Shown: positions 22,958 through 34,709, numbered from the stretch's first letter. The stretch: DNA of 64,000 bases from Ochotona curzoniae (GCF_017591425.1 NW_024466599.1:25024001-25088000); one strand, 5' to 3'. The notes: generated by a model not told the origin, from the letters alone. Translations and numbers: made by a program.

Positions 22958-23869
22958 GCAATATTAAAAAGAAAACTTACACTGAGAGATACTGAGGTAA
23001 ATAAAGAAAGCAGAGGAGCTGGAATTAGCTATTAAAATTCAGAATTTCCATAGCAAGTCCCACCATGCATTTCTGCCTAATTATAGAAGGTGTTTTTATA
23101 CTTGATGGACTACAAAGACAAATGTCACAGGGATCAGTCTTGCTAAGACAGAGCTTTCAAAAGCATTTAGTCTGGGAAATATGTGCTAGGATTACCCACA
23201 CGTTTCAGAGCTGTGATCTGTTGGCCAGCATTCACACCTTATTCTACTACTTTTCCACAGAAATGGATTAAGAACGCACATGTCTCTACCTGTGTTAGCA
23301 CATATAAAAGGAAATCAAAGGGCAACTAAAAAGCAGACACTGAATATAAAGTTTGCCTTCAGGCACAATGCCCAATTTTCAATAGAACCACTTCTTACTT
23401 TTTTTTTTGGACTGGCACTGAGGATCCTTTCCAGTTCAAATATCCTATCCCATGTTTCACTGATTTTTCCAAACCCTTAAGATATGGATGGACCTTAGTT
23501 GACAATGACTGAATTAAGATGGGGATTCTGATTCCTAAAAAGTGACAATTTTAGGGTACAGGGATAGGAACGCTAACACGGTGCGAGAGTTTCCTCTGCA
23601 GGACCTATTTGCTTTCAAACATAATAGAGATTTTTTTCAAATTTAAGCAACTAAGTTTTCTTTACAGACTGACAGTCCTTCAACATGGAAAGACCAAAGT
23701 CACAGGGAAGGGAAGAGACAAGGAAAACAGCAGTGCAGTACTTCCAATTTATTGCATGAGGCAAGAAAAAAATAAAGGCTGATGTTCTAACACTGTACTG
23801 ATATTAGTATAATCTACTTCATTTCTTTATCTGGCTGAGTTAAAAGGAAATGTGACTAATGGAAGAAAT
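22958..23869. other. unassigned
   Basis: No recognised repeat, and no motif in the two short plus-strand frames (23065-23271, 23280-23480). Confidence 0.5.
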
Positions 23870-23985
23870 TCTAGTTTAGAAGTCAGGAAATCTATCTCTG
23901 CAATAAACTAGATTGCCCAACCGTCTTGATCTCTCTAAGAGCTAATCCCCATAAATGTAAAATTCAATAATCTGGTTCTGATGGA
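23870..23985 (+). mobile_element. MIR fragment (probable)
   Basis: agtttagaagtcaggaaatc, then cttgatctctctaagagcta and cataaatgtaaaattcaata track the MIR core in order. Confidence 0.5.
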
Positions 23986-23994
23986 TTGAGTGTA

Positions 23995-24200
23995 TTTCTA
24001 AGTCAAAGATCCCAGGGTTTGAATCCTGACATGACTACACTCTCTCTAAATATATGCTTGGCGGTATATACATGTTTGTGTACCTATGATTTTAAATAAA
24101 ATGATTTTCTGTGTCTTGATTTTTTCACCATAAAGTGAGGGGCAAACAACATTCAGTTGAAGGTCTACCTATCTGTTCAGATAACAAAAGGATACAAAAA
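23995..24200 (+). mobile_element. MIR fragment with an internal gap
   Basis: cccagggtttgaatcctgac is a good MIR 5'-core match. tgtcttgattttttcaccat then aaagtgaggggcaaa is the tttcctcatctgtaaaatggg region after an inserted or diverged segment. Confidence 0.55.
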
Positions 24201-24419
24201 GGGTATCTGCCACACATTGGAATCTTGATTAACATTTGTTGTAAAACAAAAAATAAATTTCATATAGAGTTTTAGGGAAGGGATAAGAATAAAAATAACC
24301 TGGATGAAATTGAGATAGAAGACCATTCTTAAATTCTATTTTTTTATTTTACTTTATCATTGTGTGTAATTATTCTAAATTATATATATATGATGAGAGG
24401 TAGTTTGACTCATCTTTAA

Positions 24420-25390
24420 AGATGTTTATTTTTAATAAAGGATGGCTTCCCAGTCCACAAGACATCATGTACCAAGGACCGTTTTGAAAAAGAATGGGGG
24501 AAAGCAAACAAAAGTAAATGACTAACATATTTCTGAGTAGCTAGGAACATAAACTACCAGGCCCAGTTGATTTCAATCTGAGTCAGTCCTCAGGTCCAGG
24601 AAATCTACCCTGAGGATGCACAGTAGGCCACGGTTCCAGTTGGCATGAATTTTTACTTCAAGCAGAAATTCAGGTCCTTGCTAGAAGTACCTCCAAGGTG
24701 GTTTTAAGAGAGCTATCCAAAGTAGAAGCTCTTTCTGGGTCCCCAGAGCCAGCATAAAGATTTAGGAACCTTAAGAACCAGTCCTAGACCCAGGGTCTGA
24801 TTGGGTGGGAACTACTTATCAGTCTCAAGAATAAGTGTACCCATCTGGCTTTATCACCACAGGGAGGACACCCACATAAAGAAAGGAACATCAAGTATTT
24901 CACCAACTCAGACTCACTTATTTAAGGATCAGGCAATTCTGAGCCTGCAGGTAGGAGTTATAGGAACCACAGCCGTGGAAAAAATGGTACTGACTCTAAT
25001 TGGTAATATTTGCAAATGGATCTAATTGTAGCCTATCACCAGCATTCAGCAGCCACAAATATTATCCACATCCCTGGATACAAATTCACTCCATAGAAAA
25101 AGGAACTACATCAGTAAGCAAAGTCACCACAAGGACGCATGTGAAAGAGAAGTCAACACAGCAGGGGAATGCAGAAGACAAGTTAAGAATACTGTCACCA
25201 CAGTTGCTTAAGTATACAGGCACCAAGTGTATCTCATACCAACTCCTCACAAGAGAATTTTCTTTTCTCTATTTTTCACATTTTTGAACATGAAGAAGAC
25301 ATTTCGAATTCAAATGCAACTTGCGGGCATGTGGAAGAGCCTGAGGGCAGTATTGGTTCTGCAGGGTGAAATGGAAGAATAAATAAAGAT
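24420..25390 (+). other. possible old LINE-1 5' region, unresolved
   Basis: This stretch has a composition typical of old LINE-1 5' regions (cagtcctcaggtccaggaaa, gtccccagagccagcat, a series of short stop-broken plus frames), but I could not match it segment by segment. Single-copy DNA is the alternative. Confidence 0.3.
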
Positions 25391-26399
25391 GGAGTGACTA
25401 CCTACCTCTGCCAACCAGAAAGTAATAAAAAAAAATATGGTGCCCAACAAGGCAGGAGTGTACACTTAAATCTATTCACAAGAGGAAGAGGTACTATAAC
25501 ATCCAAGAATCCAAATTTTAGCAACAATAGTTCCCTGTCAAAGGTAGTGAGTGATTTATTTCTAGATGAGATTAAATATTTCACAAGCACATTTGGAAGA
25601 AGCTAGTGATTTGAGCAGGCATTTTTTTTTTTAACAATACAAACAAACTAAATGTTTGGCTAGAAAAGAATTTTCGAAACTTTGTTTAGGATCAACGCCA
25701 GCTTTGGTAGTTTAAAACACAGTGTGTTTCATAACGGGGCTCAGGAAGCAGCAAAATATTTTCCACCAATTTTGCCTCCAGGTAGTTGTAGTGGAATTTA
25801 GTCAGTTATTTCAGCATAATTTGAAAATAAAGAGCCAGCAGTCCCTTTAGCAATGAAAGAGCCATGTCAAAAGATAAATAAAATGCAGTTAACTCAATCC
25901 AGCTCTAAAGGCAATCAATCTTGCATGATGATGAGACCTGAAAAAGTTCAGTATTAAAGGCAAAAAAAACTCCCTACAAAATGAAATGAAGACTTGGGAA
26001 GGATGTAGTATAAAGGCAGTGTTTGGAACAGATGACCAAACTATGACAAGGAAGCAACTAATGGCATGAAACATAGAATGGATGGCTCGAGTCAGATGGA
26101 TAAAAGTTAGGGAAAAGTTTAAGGTATTGGAGGAAATTACAAAATTCTGACTTAACTCTCAATAGTCCAAACATAAATCCAAATAATTTTCTCTGAAGAG
26201 CTTTGGACATGATCAGACCCATTGATAACCCATTTATTTAGAACCCATTTGTTCTAACAGAGAGAAGTCAATGTAACACCCACATATCAAGTTGTTCCAA
26301 TATCCTGGAAGAAGGTCCACTCCTACTCCCCTGCTGCCTCACTCATTCACCTCTTAGCAGAGTGTGAAAATAAGACAGAATCATGAAATGAACAGGACA
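25391..26399. other. unassigned
   Basis: No recognised element. Frames on both strands at 25394-25606 are short and without motifs. Confidence 0.5.
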
Positions 26400-26500
26400 G
26401 AGATTGAAAAATCAGGTAATTAGGGTTTAAAATTAATTCTGTAAACTCCCAGTTATGTTGCTCTAGGAAGTCTGAGTTTCAAAACATGCAAGGATTTTTA
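26400..26500 (+). mobile_element. MIR fragment (possible)
   Basis: attagggtttaaaattaatt and ctcccagttatgttgctcta resemble the MIR centre, at high divergence. Confidence 0.3.
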
Positions 26501-27121
26501 AAAGAAGACAAGTCCTACTTCAAAAGTCCTACAGACAAAAATGTCTGCAGAACTAAATGAGGCAGAGGTAGTTGGGGACGGGAAACAGGCTGCAATTTTG
26601 GTTAAGGAATCTGTGAAAATGGAAGTGAATGATTCAGTGATACATGTTCCATATTCATTGCATGTAGTTTAGCCTGTATTTTTTTTTTCTGATTTCTTTC
26701 AGGGAACTATAAACTATACACTGTAATTGACAGGTATTATTGTCCTCTGGCTTCCAATTATATCTGACAATGATTATCACCAAAGGGTGACTGGCTGGGG
26801 AGAAGAAAATAGGATTTCTTGAATGGTTCTACTTTGAGAATCACATCTAGCAATGACTATCTATTTATGGCTCAAGTTTATTTAATATGGTTGCTCCAAC
26901 CATATTTTCAAGTCTTTGAGGGGAATCCTCCCGCCATGATTCCAGCTCTAGTTCTGCAGGGTCCCTACAAGTGCAGTCACAAGTCTCCAGGTAGCTCAGG
27001 CATTGGGTTGTGCTAAGACCACTTCTCACTGTACCTCTACTACAGAAATTGGGTTGGGAGCATTTTTATTATTATCACTTCAACTCTCCCCAAATCTTGT
27101 GCATTTGTTTCCCTCATTAAA
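26501..27121. other. unassigned, with a strong splice-acceptor-like tract
   Basis: A long pyrimidine tract ending in ttctgatttctttcag at 26702 could serve as a splice acceptor. No matching coding exon is evident. Confidence 0.4.
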
Positions 27122-27130
27122 TTCCTTCTA

Positions 27131-27440
27131 TTGGCCCAGCATGATGGCCTAGCGGCTAAAGTCCTCACCATGAATGTGCCAGGATCCCATATGGGCGCCG
27201 GTTCTAATCCTGGCAACCCCACTTCTCATTTAGCTCCCTGCTTGTGGCCTGGGAAAGCAGTCAAGGACAGTCCAAAGCCTTGGGATCCTTCACCATCATG
27301 GGAGATCTGGAAGGTGGTTCCACCGGCCATTGCGGTTACTTGGGGATTGAATCATCAGATGAAAGATCTTCCTCACTGTCTATCCTCCTCTCTGTATATG
27401 TGACATTTTAATAAAAATAAATAAATTTTTTTTAAAAAAA
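27131..27440 (+). mobile_element. CSINE, full length, sense
   Basis: Starts ttggcccagcatgatggcc, has the B box ggttctaatcc at 27200-27210 and ends in A/T-rich sequence. TSD tccttcta at 27123-27130 and 27441-27448. The tail is adenine- and thymine-rich. Frames 27040-27222 and 27131-27403 are SINE artefacts. Confidence 0.93.
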
Positions 27441-27448
27441 TCCTTCTA

Positions 27449-28379
27449 CTGAGCAAGTCAGAATGGATTGTCTGGACCCACCCCAACTAATGCACTGACC
27501 TTATATTTTTTAGGCCTAAACATCCAGGCTTCTTTGGAAGAGCTTGTACTTGAACTTAGCTTTTATAGTTATAACAGAAATTAACATTTAGGTTTAGAAT
27601 GAAAATCACAGAGATTTAGTGCAAGAAAAAAAAAAATCCAGGCTTCATCTTAAACCTGCGATTTAACATACGAAGAACTGTTTTTCATTTAGAGTGTTGT
27701 GTCCCATCTCACAGCTATTAAATACCAGAGCCAAGACTGGTTGTGTTGGTATTGAGGATGCTTCTGTGGTTTTACCTTTCATGGCAGATTTTTCTGCCTT
27801 CATAAAAACAAAGACATAGTTGGTCCCAAACATGGGATGTCAATACATATTTCAGAGATAAATGTATCTTAGAGAAAACCAACAAGAAAGTTCAGAGTTC
27901 TATCTATCTATCTATCTATCTACCTATCTAATCAGATATATATGATATTTTCCATAGCTGTTAAAACCTTTTAAATTTAGTTGAACTTAACCAGGAGAAT
28001 CTAAGTTACTGGCATTGGAGATACATGTTTTCATAAGGATTAACATAAAAGCGACTAATAGAAAAGTTAAAACACCAAAAATTTATATCAACATGGAAAT
28101 CGAGTAACAAGACCATGAGATTAGAAAGAATGTAAAGTAATATTGGAGTGAGAGAACAAAACAATAATGCTTATTTTAAGAAATGAAGATTACTCAGTAA
28201 GTGCTAAAATATTATAGAAAATGTTAAGTTCGTGTATAAGGCACAGTGTTATAAATGATGGATAAAATCATCAAAGTATCAGTTTAAGTTAGAGATCAAT
28301 AGAAAAGAGAATAAAGGGATAAATTTCCTTATGTACATCCACGGCATCTGCAGCAGTTCTAGACAGTCAATATAATGCT
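27449..28379. other. mostly unassigned; short antisense MIR and (CTAT)n
   Basis: A short antisense MIR piece lies at about 27690-27745 (tcacagctattaaataccag, agccaagactgg). A (CTAT)n microsatellite lies at 27899-27930. The rest is AT-rich and unrecognised. Confidence 0.5.
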
Positions 28380-28440
28380 AGAGATAAGAGCAGAAGATCA
28401 AGTATCAAATTAGTTAGGCTCAAATATAAGCCCTGCTTGT
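28380..28440 (+). mobile_element. MIR, 5' half
   Basis: gataagagcagaagatcaag followed by aggctcaaatataagccctg matches the MIR 5' core. The matching 3' half begins 170 bp downstream at about 28612. Confidence 0.5.
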
Positions 28441-28611
28441 CATGTGTGTTTGTTAAGGCTATCCCACAGGGCAGTGAAAAAGAAACCCCAGGATATATTA
28501 TGTTTCAAGCAGAGGATAAATTTATTTCTCAGCTAAGGGACATATCTAAGCTGAATTTTCCTGATAAACAACAGTCCAAGAGTGGACAATAATGTAAAAT
28601 TAACTACATTG
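28441..28611 (-). mobile_element. MLT1/MST-type LTR fragment, antisense
   Basis: gtttgttaaggctatcccac and aggataaatttatttctcag fit the reversed 3' end of an ERVL-MaLR LTR (tagaccacaga ... acagaaatttatttctcac). It separates two MIR halves, which supports an insertion. The last 60 bp are not recognised. Confidence 0.4.
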
Positions 28612-28770
28612 TGTGACTTAGGGTTAGGTTTTTGGCTTATCTAGGCTTCTAAAAATTCTCTTTAATATAATATTCAGATAATAATAGTTTTCCTGCATGT
28701 AAAATATTGAAAATGGTAGAAAGCATTAAGTAAGAACCAGTTATGGTTATTAGCAGCAGTAATTGTATTA
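28612..28770 (+). mobile_element. MIR, 3' half
   Basis: tgtgtgacttagggttaggt, the ataatattcagataataata stretch and agcattaagtaagaacc continue the MIR consensus where the piece at 28380-28440 stops. Confidence 0.55.
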
Positions 28771-28774
28771 CCAT

Positions 28775-28935
28775 AAGTCCAGATGTTGTCTAATACATCA
28801 GCATGCCTCGTCATCACTTGGAGAGGTTATTAAACTCCATTTCTGGGTCTCACCTGGAGATTGGTAATTTGTAGTTGTAATGAGTCTCAGGGGATGTTGA
28901 TGTTTCTGGTCTTCAGAACACACTTCAAGAATCAA
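28775..28935 (+). mobile_element. MER5A (hAT-Charlie DNA transposon)
   Basis: Clear ordered match: tcatcacttggagaggttat, taaactccatttctgggtct, aatgagtctcaggggatgtt, gatgtttctggtcttcagaa and cacacttcaagaat. This is a non-autonomous ancient DNA transposon, now inactive. Confidence 0.8.
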
Positions 28936-30542
28936 CATCCTCAGAGAAGAAACTGAAAAAGATTAACCCTACTAAGGCTGAAAAGTATTCATCTGGCCAT
29001 AGTGGCCCAAACTAGGCAAGTAACTTCCTTATCTGCTCTGACCCTTTGATCATATCTCATTAGCTTTGATAACCCAGTAGTACTTTGGGTTTCTTGTTTT
29101 GGCTGGGTTTCCCCATTGTAAAGGAATCAGCATACACAATCCCATCTTTTATTTTGACTTGGTGACCTTCAAATTCTCCAACAGGAAAAAAAAAATCTGT
29201 TTATTGATAACTTAACCACATACTAAAGAATGTTTACTTTTAGTAATAGTCTGAAACCACAAGATAAACATTTTCCAAAATTGTAAGCACATTACTTTTA
29301 AGGGTTGTTTTAATATGCTGTCTCCTTTTGCTTATTAATTATATGCTTGTATTTAGCAACTTCAAGTCCCACAATGTTGAGCCTTCAGAACGCAAACTAA
29401 GCCTTGGGATAACCTACAGTAAGAACATTGTAGAGTATTTCACACAAGGTATTTTATATTTACCCCTCCTGCACATACTCCTTACAAGACAAAATCTAAA
29501 TTATCTAAGTCATGGATGGCAACATAGTAACTAGCTTGAATTTAACCAGTAGGTGGCATTTTGCTTGTATGCTGTTGGGGAAAGTTTTGTATTTGAATGC
29601 TTAGAATCATAAGCTTGCCAATTGCACTTGGACTATCTTTACCACTCTCCACTGTATTATAATTGTATCCCTGCAACTGGCCTGCTTCCTAAATATATTG
29701 GAAACTAACTCTTAATTCGGTAACCGCTCTAATCTATATTCATCATCCTCCACCATGTTCCTCACCTCCCACTTCACATAAGGTTTTCTTCTCATGAACT
29801 ATGTCTACTTTATAGCTGCCAAATATAAAATGTGTTTCAGCAATGTCGAGCTTGTACTAATTGCGTAGGTGCAGCTGGCCCCAACTGTCAGCATCTTCAT
29901 CTATAAAAGGGCAATCATCACAAAATCCTCTAGATCTCCCAAACAAAATGATAGCCCTATCAGATAAGGCAAAGCCACCCAGCTGAAAACATGCAATAAT
30001 GGTTGATGAGATTACTTTTAGAGATATGAAAAAAAAACAAGGCCTCAAAAAGGGAACAGAGATTTTCATAGTAAAAGCATAAAAAAATATATAAAAGTAA
30101 TATCCCCATCACCGACGAGGACAAGAAAATCAGACATATTCCTTAGTGCCTAGAGTTTTAATGTTCAGACCAAGAATCATAGTGATAAGCTAAGAACGAA
30201 GAATTTCAAGAAGGTGAGCTGGAACTGCAAAGTCGGCTTTCACAGGCCCAGAGTATTTATAAAACTGAGCCAGTGGATGTGACTGTGACTAGAACAGAGG
30301 TCTTTAGCTTATACCAAGTAAGGACAAAATCACAAAAATAGGATTAGAAAAGTAATGAAAAAATACTAAACCCCAAAATTAAAAATCAGTTTGAGTGAAT
30401 CCCATACTACTCTGACGGAAATAGTCTACCTCCTTCCACCATGGTGACTCCATGACTAAAGGCACACATGGGTATTCCATGGAAGACTAACCTGCTAAGA
30501 CTGTCACTGATGTCACTGAGTAACAAGACGATAATGGAGTAG
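28936..30542. other. mostly unassigned
   Basis: One short MIR-like phrase at about 29885-29930 (cagcatcttcatctataaaa). Otherwise AT-rich DNA with no recognised element or gene. Confidence 0.5.
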
Positions 30543-30728
30543 CCACTGTCCGTCTGTGATGGTGTGTCCACTATGTGTGGAATAAAACAAAAGGAAACTG
30601 TTTTGCAAGTTGTTCTTTGTTTTATAATTGGATTAACTGATATCGTAGCTATAAATATTGCACTGACTTTAGCATCACTGACTACTGTCCTTGGGTCCAC
30701 CTTGTTCGTTGCTGATGTAGAAGTCTGA
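30543..30728 (+). other. 61-codon open stretch, envelope-like hydrophobic segment (speculative)
   Basis: Between two stop codons the plus strand reads a Lys/Glu-containing lead and then about 30 mostly hydrophobic, small-residue-rich positions. This profile resembles the fusion-peptide region of a betaretrovirus-like transmembrane envelope protein. It has no start codon, no recognisable heptad or CX6CC motif after it, and no matching frame upstream. If real it is a dead endogenous-retrovirus scrap; chance is quite possible. Confidence 0.2.
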
Positions 30729-31323
30729 ACTGCTTAGGAATATTTAACAATGGCATGCACAAAGTCAAGTGCTTGCCTTGGCCTTGCTGTGTGCTTTTGG
30801 TCATGATGTTGACTTCTGCCTTTGTCTTAGAAGTTGACATTTAATTTATCAGTGTGGGTCTGCACTCTCCCTAGGGAAAGGCTTCCGGTGGCTTTTTGCC
30901 AATGTTTTGTTTACTTTTCAGGATTATACTACAAAACTTAATAAAAATCCTTTTCATAAGAATATAAATAGATCTCTGCCAAAAGGACAAAGACATAAGT
31001 AAGCATCACTGCTTACAAGAAGGTATTGCAACACATCCAAGACTGCCTTATGTCAATTATAAGGAAATAATGCTTTACTAAATGATCTTAAAGCAGGTAA
31101 ATTTAAGTTACTAAAAAGGAAATGAGAACTCTTAAAATATTATAGGAAAAGTAATCCAACAATTATTTTATAGACTTTCAAATTTAACCAAAAATATAAT
31201 ATTTGAATGTTTTAAAACACTCAGGAGATGCTTAAGTGGAGGCCAAACACAATCAAAAAGAATATTTATAAATTTGAAAATACTTGGAGATATCATTCAG
31301 AATGTAGCACAAATCACAAGTTG
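30729..31323. other. unassigned
   Basis: AT-rich. A polyadenylation-like aataaaaatccttttc near 30940 is isolated. Confidence 0.5.
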
Positions 31324-31338
31324 AAAATATGCAAAGAA

Positions 31339-32021
31339 GGAGAATCAAGACGGCGGAATAGGGTAAGGACACGTTTAAATGGACAGAAAAACATTTAATC
31401 AGGATGAAGCAGAGAGGACATATTTCAGGAAATAGGAAAGGACAGAACAATAGCAGAGGGATACCTGGAGACTTAAAGACACAGGAAAGCAGCGGGCACA
31501 GCAGTGTGGTGTTGCAGTGACTGATATTCCAGCAGCAATCAGCTAAGGGCAATCTGAATTCTACCGACAGCTGGAACTCCACCAGCAACCAGGTGGGAAG
31601 GGACTTTCACTGGAAGCTTTGGAGGTGAACCCAGACAAAGAACTGTACGTCCTGCTGGTCCATTTGATTTGATTTTGTATCATGACTTTTCATTTGAGGG
31701 GATGTACAGTAACTGTGAAATAGAGACTAACATCCAGATGTGAGGATGCAGTGTAGTATCTATTTCTGCTTCCAGACAAAGATGGTCTTACAAGGAAACT
31801 GTTTACTATATCTTGACAATAGGATTCTGGACTCTCTGCTATTGTCCATGCCTGTAATGATGGACATATGACTAAGTATGAAGAACTATATATTAGTAAT
31901 GATATAGAGGAACTTGTTGGGGGGATGGAATTGGAGAGGGGATAAGGGATTATGGAACTGTATCATAAAATGATAATAATAACAATAAAATGTAAAAAAA
32001 TAAAAAAAATTTAAAAACAAA
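31339..32021 (+). mobile_element. internally deleted LINE-1: 5' UTR joined to 3' UTR, with TSD
   Basis: The element begins ggagaatcaagacggcggaa, a typical LINE-1 5' start, and continues about 320 bp in 5'-UTR-like sequence. Near 31660 it passes directly into 3' UTR (acttttcatttgaggggatg, aacatccagatgtgagga, cagacaaagatgg, ctctgctattgtcc, gaagaactata, ggggataaggg) and ends in A-rich sequence. Perfect 15-bp TSDs aaaatatgcaaagaa lie at 31324-31338 and 32022-32036. Both ORFs are absent, so it is a single retroposition of a shortened RNA, or of an internally deleted family. Confidence 0.85.
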
Positions 32022-32036
32022 AAAATATGCAAAGAA

Positions 32037-33104
32037 ACTTAAATGACATGGATGGTTTTTAGAGAAACGGAAAATTCCTTTTCAACAAGAGATAAAGAAG
32101 AAAAGCAAATGCCTCCACTTTTGAAAGTATTAAAATAGCAAGAAAACTTAAAATTATAACTGAGAGGCAAGGAAACTTCTGAAGACAGCGCAAAAGCTTG
32201 TAAGGAATTGGGGATTTTATTCTGAATTTTATGTTATGTTACCTGTGCTTAAGTCTTTCTCAACCATCTCATTGCATTTGTCTTCTATCCCTCTAGCTTA
32301 GCAAGTCATGATGTCCGACCCTTTTTGCATCTTGTTCCACTTTTTATTTCTTCTTTTGTTTCTGTTTCTAAACCAATCTTTCTTATGCATGGCCATCTGC
32401 ATTAGAGCCACCTAAGATAATAAGATGTTCTCAAATACCTGTGGAAAGTTCTACCTAATCCCCCATTTCTTAGAATTCTGCCCTATCCGCTGCCCCCGAA
32501 TCCCCAAGGTCATTAAGCTTTAAAAGTCCCGGCGTGTGGAAGGACTGGATGTGTTCCTTCCATCTGCACTCTAGAAGTTGGTCATCTCTGCAAATTATCT
32601 TCTTTATTATAATAAACTCAATTTAGCTGTGCATTCTAAAAGACGAGGGGGGGGATTTTATCCACAAAAGAGTGTATGACGTAGCACATTAATTCTGTTA
32701 AAAACTTCAGTGTTGTAGATCACACTGTTGCCTCCCTAAAATATTTATCTAACTCCACCCATTCTAAATTATTGCAGTCTCCTGGAGATGATCATTTTTT
32801 TGGGTGGATGGAACAACACCCATTTCTTCCACCTGGTAAGAATTAGCAGACGCTAAGGTACCCACCCCCAGACACCCAATCAACCAAAAATCTACAATAG
32901 CATACTTGAGATTTTCTGAGATTTCAGTAATTCTCTTAAAACTGTTCTGTTCTATGAATTTCAAAAGAAGTAGTCAAGGAAGACACATTCAGTGAATCCA
33001 GTGAGGAAGTAAGTTACTCTAAGTAATGTCTTCAAGTGTGTAAATATGGGATATTGCTTATAATGAAGAAAAATAATGTAATTGGTAGTCTGGATAACAA
33101 TTGC
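32037..33104. other. unassigned
   Basis: No recognised repeat. A run of nine G at about 32646-32654 is notable in otherwise AT-rich DNA. An antisense frame at 32764-32964 is featureless. Confidence 0.5.
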
Positions 33105-33340
33105 TTTTTTCTTTTAAGATACGTTTATTTTATTGGAAAGTCAGATCCACAGAGAGAAGGAGAGACAAAGAAAAAAAAAATCTTCTGTCTGCTGATTCAC
33201 TCCCCAAATAGCCGCAACAGCAGGAGCCAGGCTGAGCAAGGAGCTGGATGGAAAGTAGGTATCCAGGACATGAACCAGCACCCATATGGGATCCCAATAC
33301 ATGCAAGGCAAGGACTTTAGCCACTAGGCTACTGCATTGG
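33105..33340 (-). mobile_element. CSINE, antisense, with internal deletion
   Basis: The tail (ttattttattggaaagtcag) and the head side (cagcacccatatgggatccc) are present. About 100 bp of the middle is missing: gcaggagccaggctgagca jumps to aggagctggatgg. Confidence 0.88.
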
Positions 33341-34269
33341 ATTTTTAATATCATTCTATAAAAGTCAATTTGAAGCAGAGACCCATACAGTCAATAGATT
33401 GTGTTTCTCCCACTAGTTTTTCTACACTGGGACATGTTTCATCATTCTCAGAAGCCAGAACAAAGCACACTGTGGTCTTTACTAATCAGGTCGTTGAAGT
33501 ATAGACCCACAGCAGGAGAAAAGCCCTGAAGTGCATAAGGAAGCTATGAAATTGCCGTTCTTTTCTCTAGATGTTTCTCCTGCTGCCTCTGTCACCCAAG
33601 GCTCTTGTTCTTGCCTGGTAACCTCTTTGCCCTCGCTAGTATTTCTGCTCATGCCCTTTCCGATCTAATACTTATCTCAATAGATTTCAGGACCCCAGAC
33701 TCTCTATAAAGCTGTAACAATAGTAATGACAGGTGCACTCTAGAAGCAAGGCAATAAAATAAAACCACCAGTCACCACACAGCATTTTCACTGGAATCAG
33801 ACCTTATGGTATCCTTTTCCAACACTGTCAACAAATGATTTCTATAAACAATATTTCAGTTTAATACGGGCATGTTCAAGACACTCTTATAGGTGGAGGG
33901 GCTTGGGAAGATGAGTAGCTCATCACGCTGAACTCTGCTTAGACTTAACAAGACTGTCAGTTGTTTTTTGTTTTCTTTTGGCCATACAAGAAGGACATTT
34001 ACAGTATAATACAAATATGGAGGTGATGTGTAATATGATGTGATGAAACAGATGGTTATTGCCTACAAAAATCTTGCTTTTTAAAAAAATAACATCAAGT
34101 AAAGGATTTAAACAGCAGAGTTGTTTTCTCGCATTACCAGGGTTACTAAGATCAAGGTGACAATGCGGTTGGGTTCTGCTGGGGATTTTCTTCTTGTAGG
34201 TGTGTTCTTCCATGGCAGAGAGGCTGAGACGGAGCAAGTACACTAATTTCTCTTCATATGTGGACACTA
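33341..34269. other. unassigned
   Basis: No recognised element. The 114-codon antisense frame 33923-34267 has no family features that I recognise, and no splice or promoter context. Confidence 0.45.
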
Positions 34270-34385
34270 ATTCTAAGCTAAACTGAGTTATATCCCAAAG
34301 GCATCATCTCCAAATCCTACCCGTTGGGTATTATGATTTTAGCATATGATTTTTGGAGAAACACAAACACCAGGATACCAGAATA
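34270..34385 (-). mobile_element. MLT1/MST LTR 5' portion, antisense
   Basis: caaaggcatcatctccaaat, gggtattatgattttagcat and atgatttttggagaaacaca match the reversed first ~100 bp of ERVL-MaLR LTRs (caaaggccccacctcc ... catatgaatttgggggg). Confidence 0.6.
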
Positions 34386-34709
34386 ACACATCTTCCGTTT
34401 CATCTTAATCCTTGATCCAGATGTTAGATACTTGCATATGGAAACCAGTAGATGACAAGAATAGTAAACAAAAAAATTCTGAGAACTGTGCTTAAATTAT
34501 ATTTTCCTTTATAGCACAATGTAGGTTTCCTAGGAGCATTTCTGTCAGATTATAAAAAAAAAAAAGGCATCATACTACTTACTATGAAAGCATGACTTGG
34601 ATTTACACTGAAGAAGAGCATATAGACACAAAATCAGCCCTTTTGTCTTCAGTGTATGTAATCAAAATACAGTGTTGAGGACATGAAGCCAGAAACTGTT
34701 TCCACATTT
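34386..34709. other. unassigned
   Basis: AT-rich spacer between two LTR pieces, with one A-rich run at about 34553-34565. Confidence 0.5.

Noticed and set aside
31253..31588. 111-codon antisense frame
   Set aside because: It overlaps the 5' UTR of the LINE-1 composite on the opposite strand and has no known function.
33923..34267. 114-codon antisense frame
   Set aside because: No domain, no splice or promoter context and no homology recognised; compatible with chance in long non-coding DNA.
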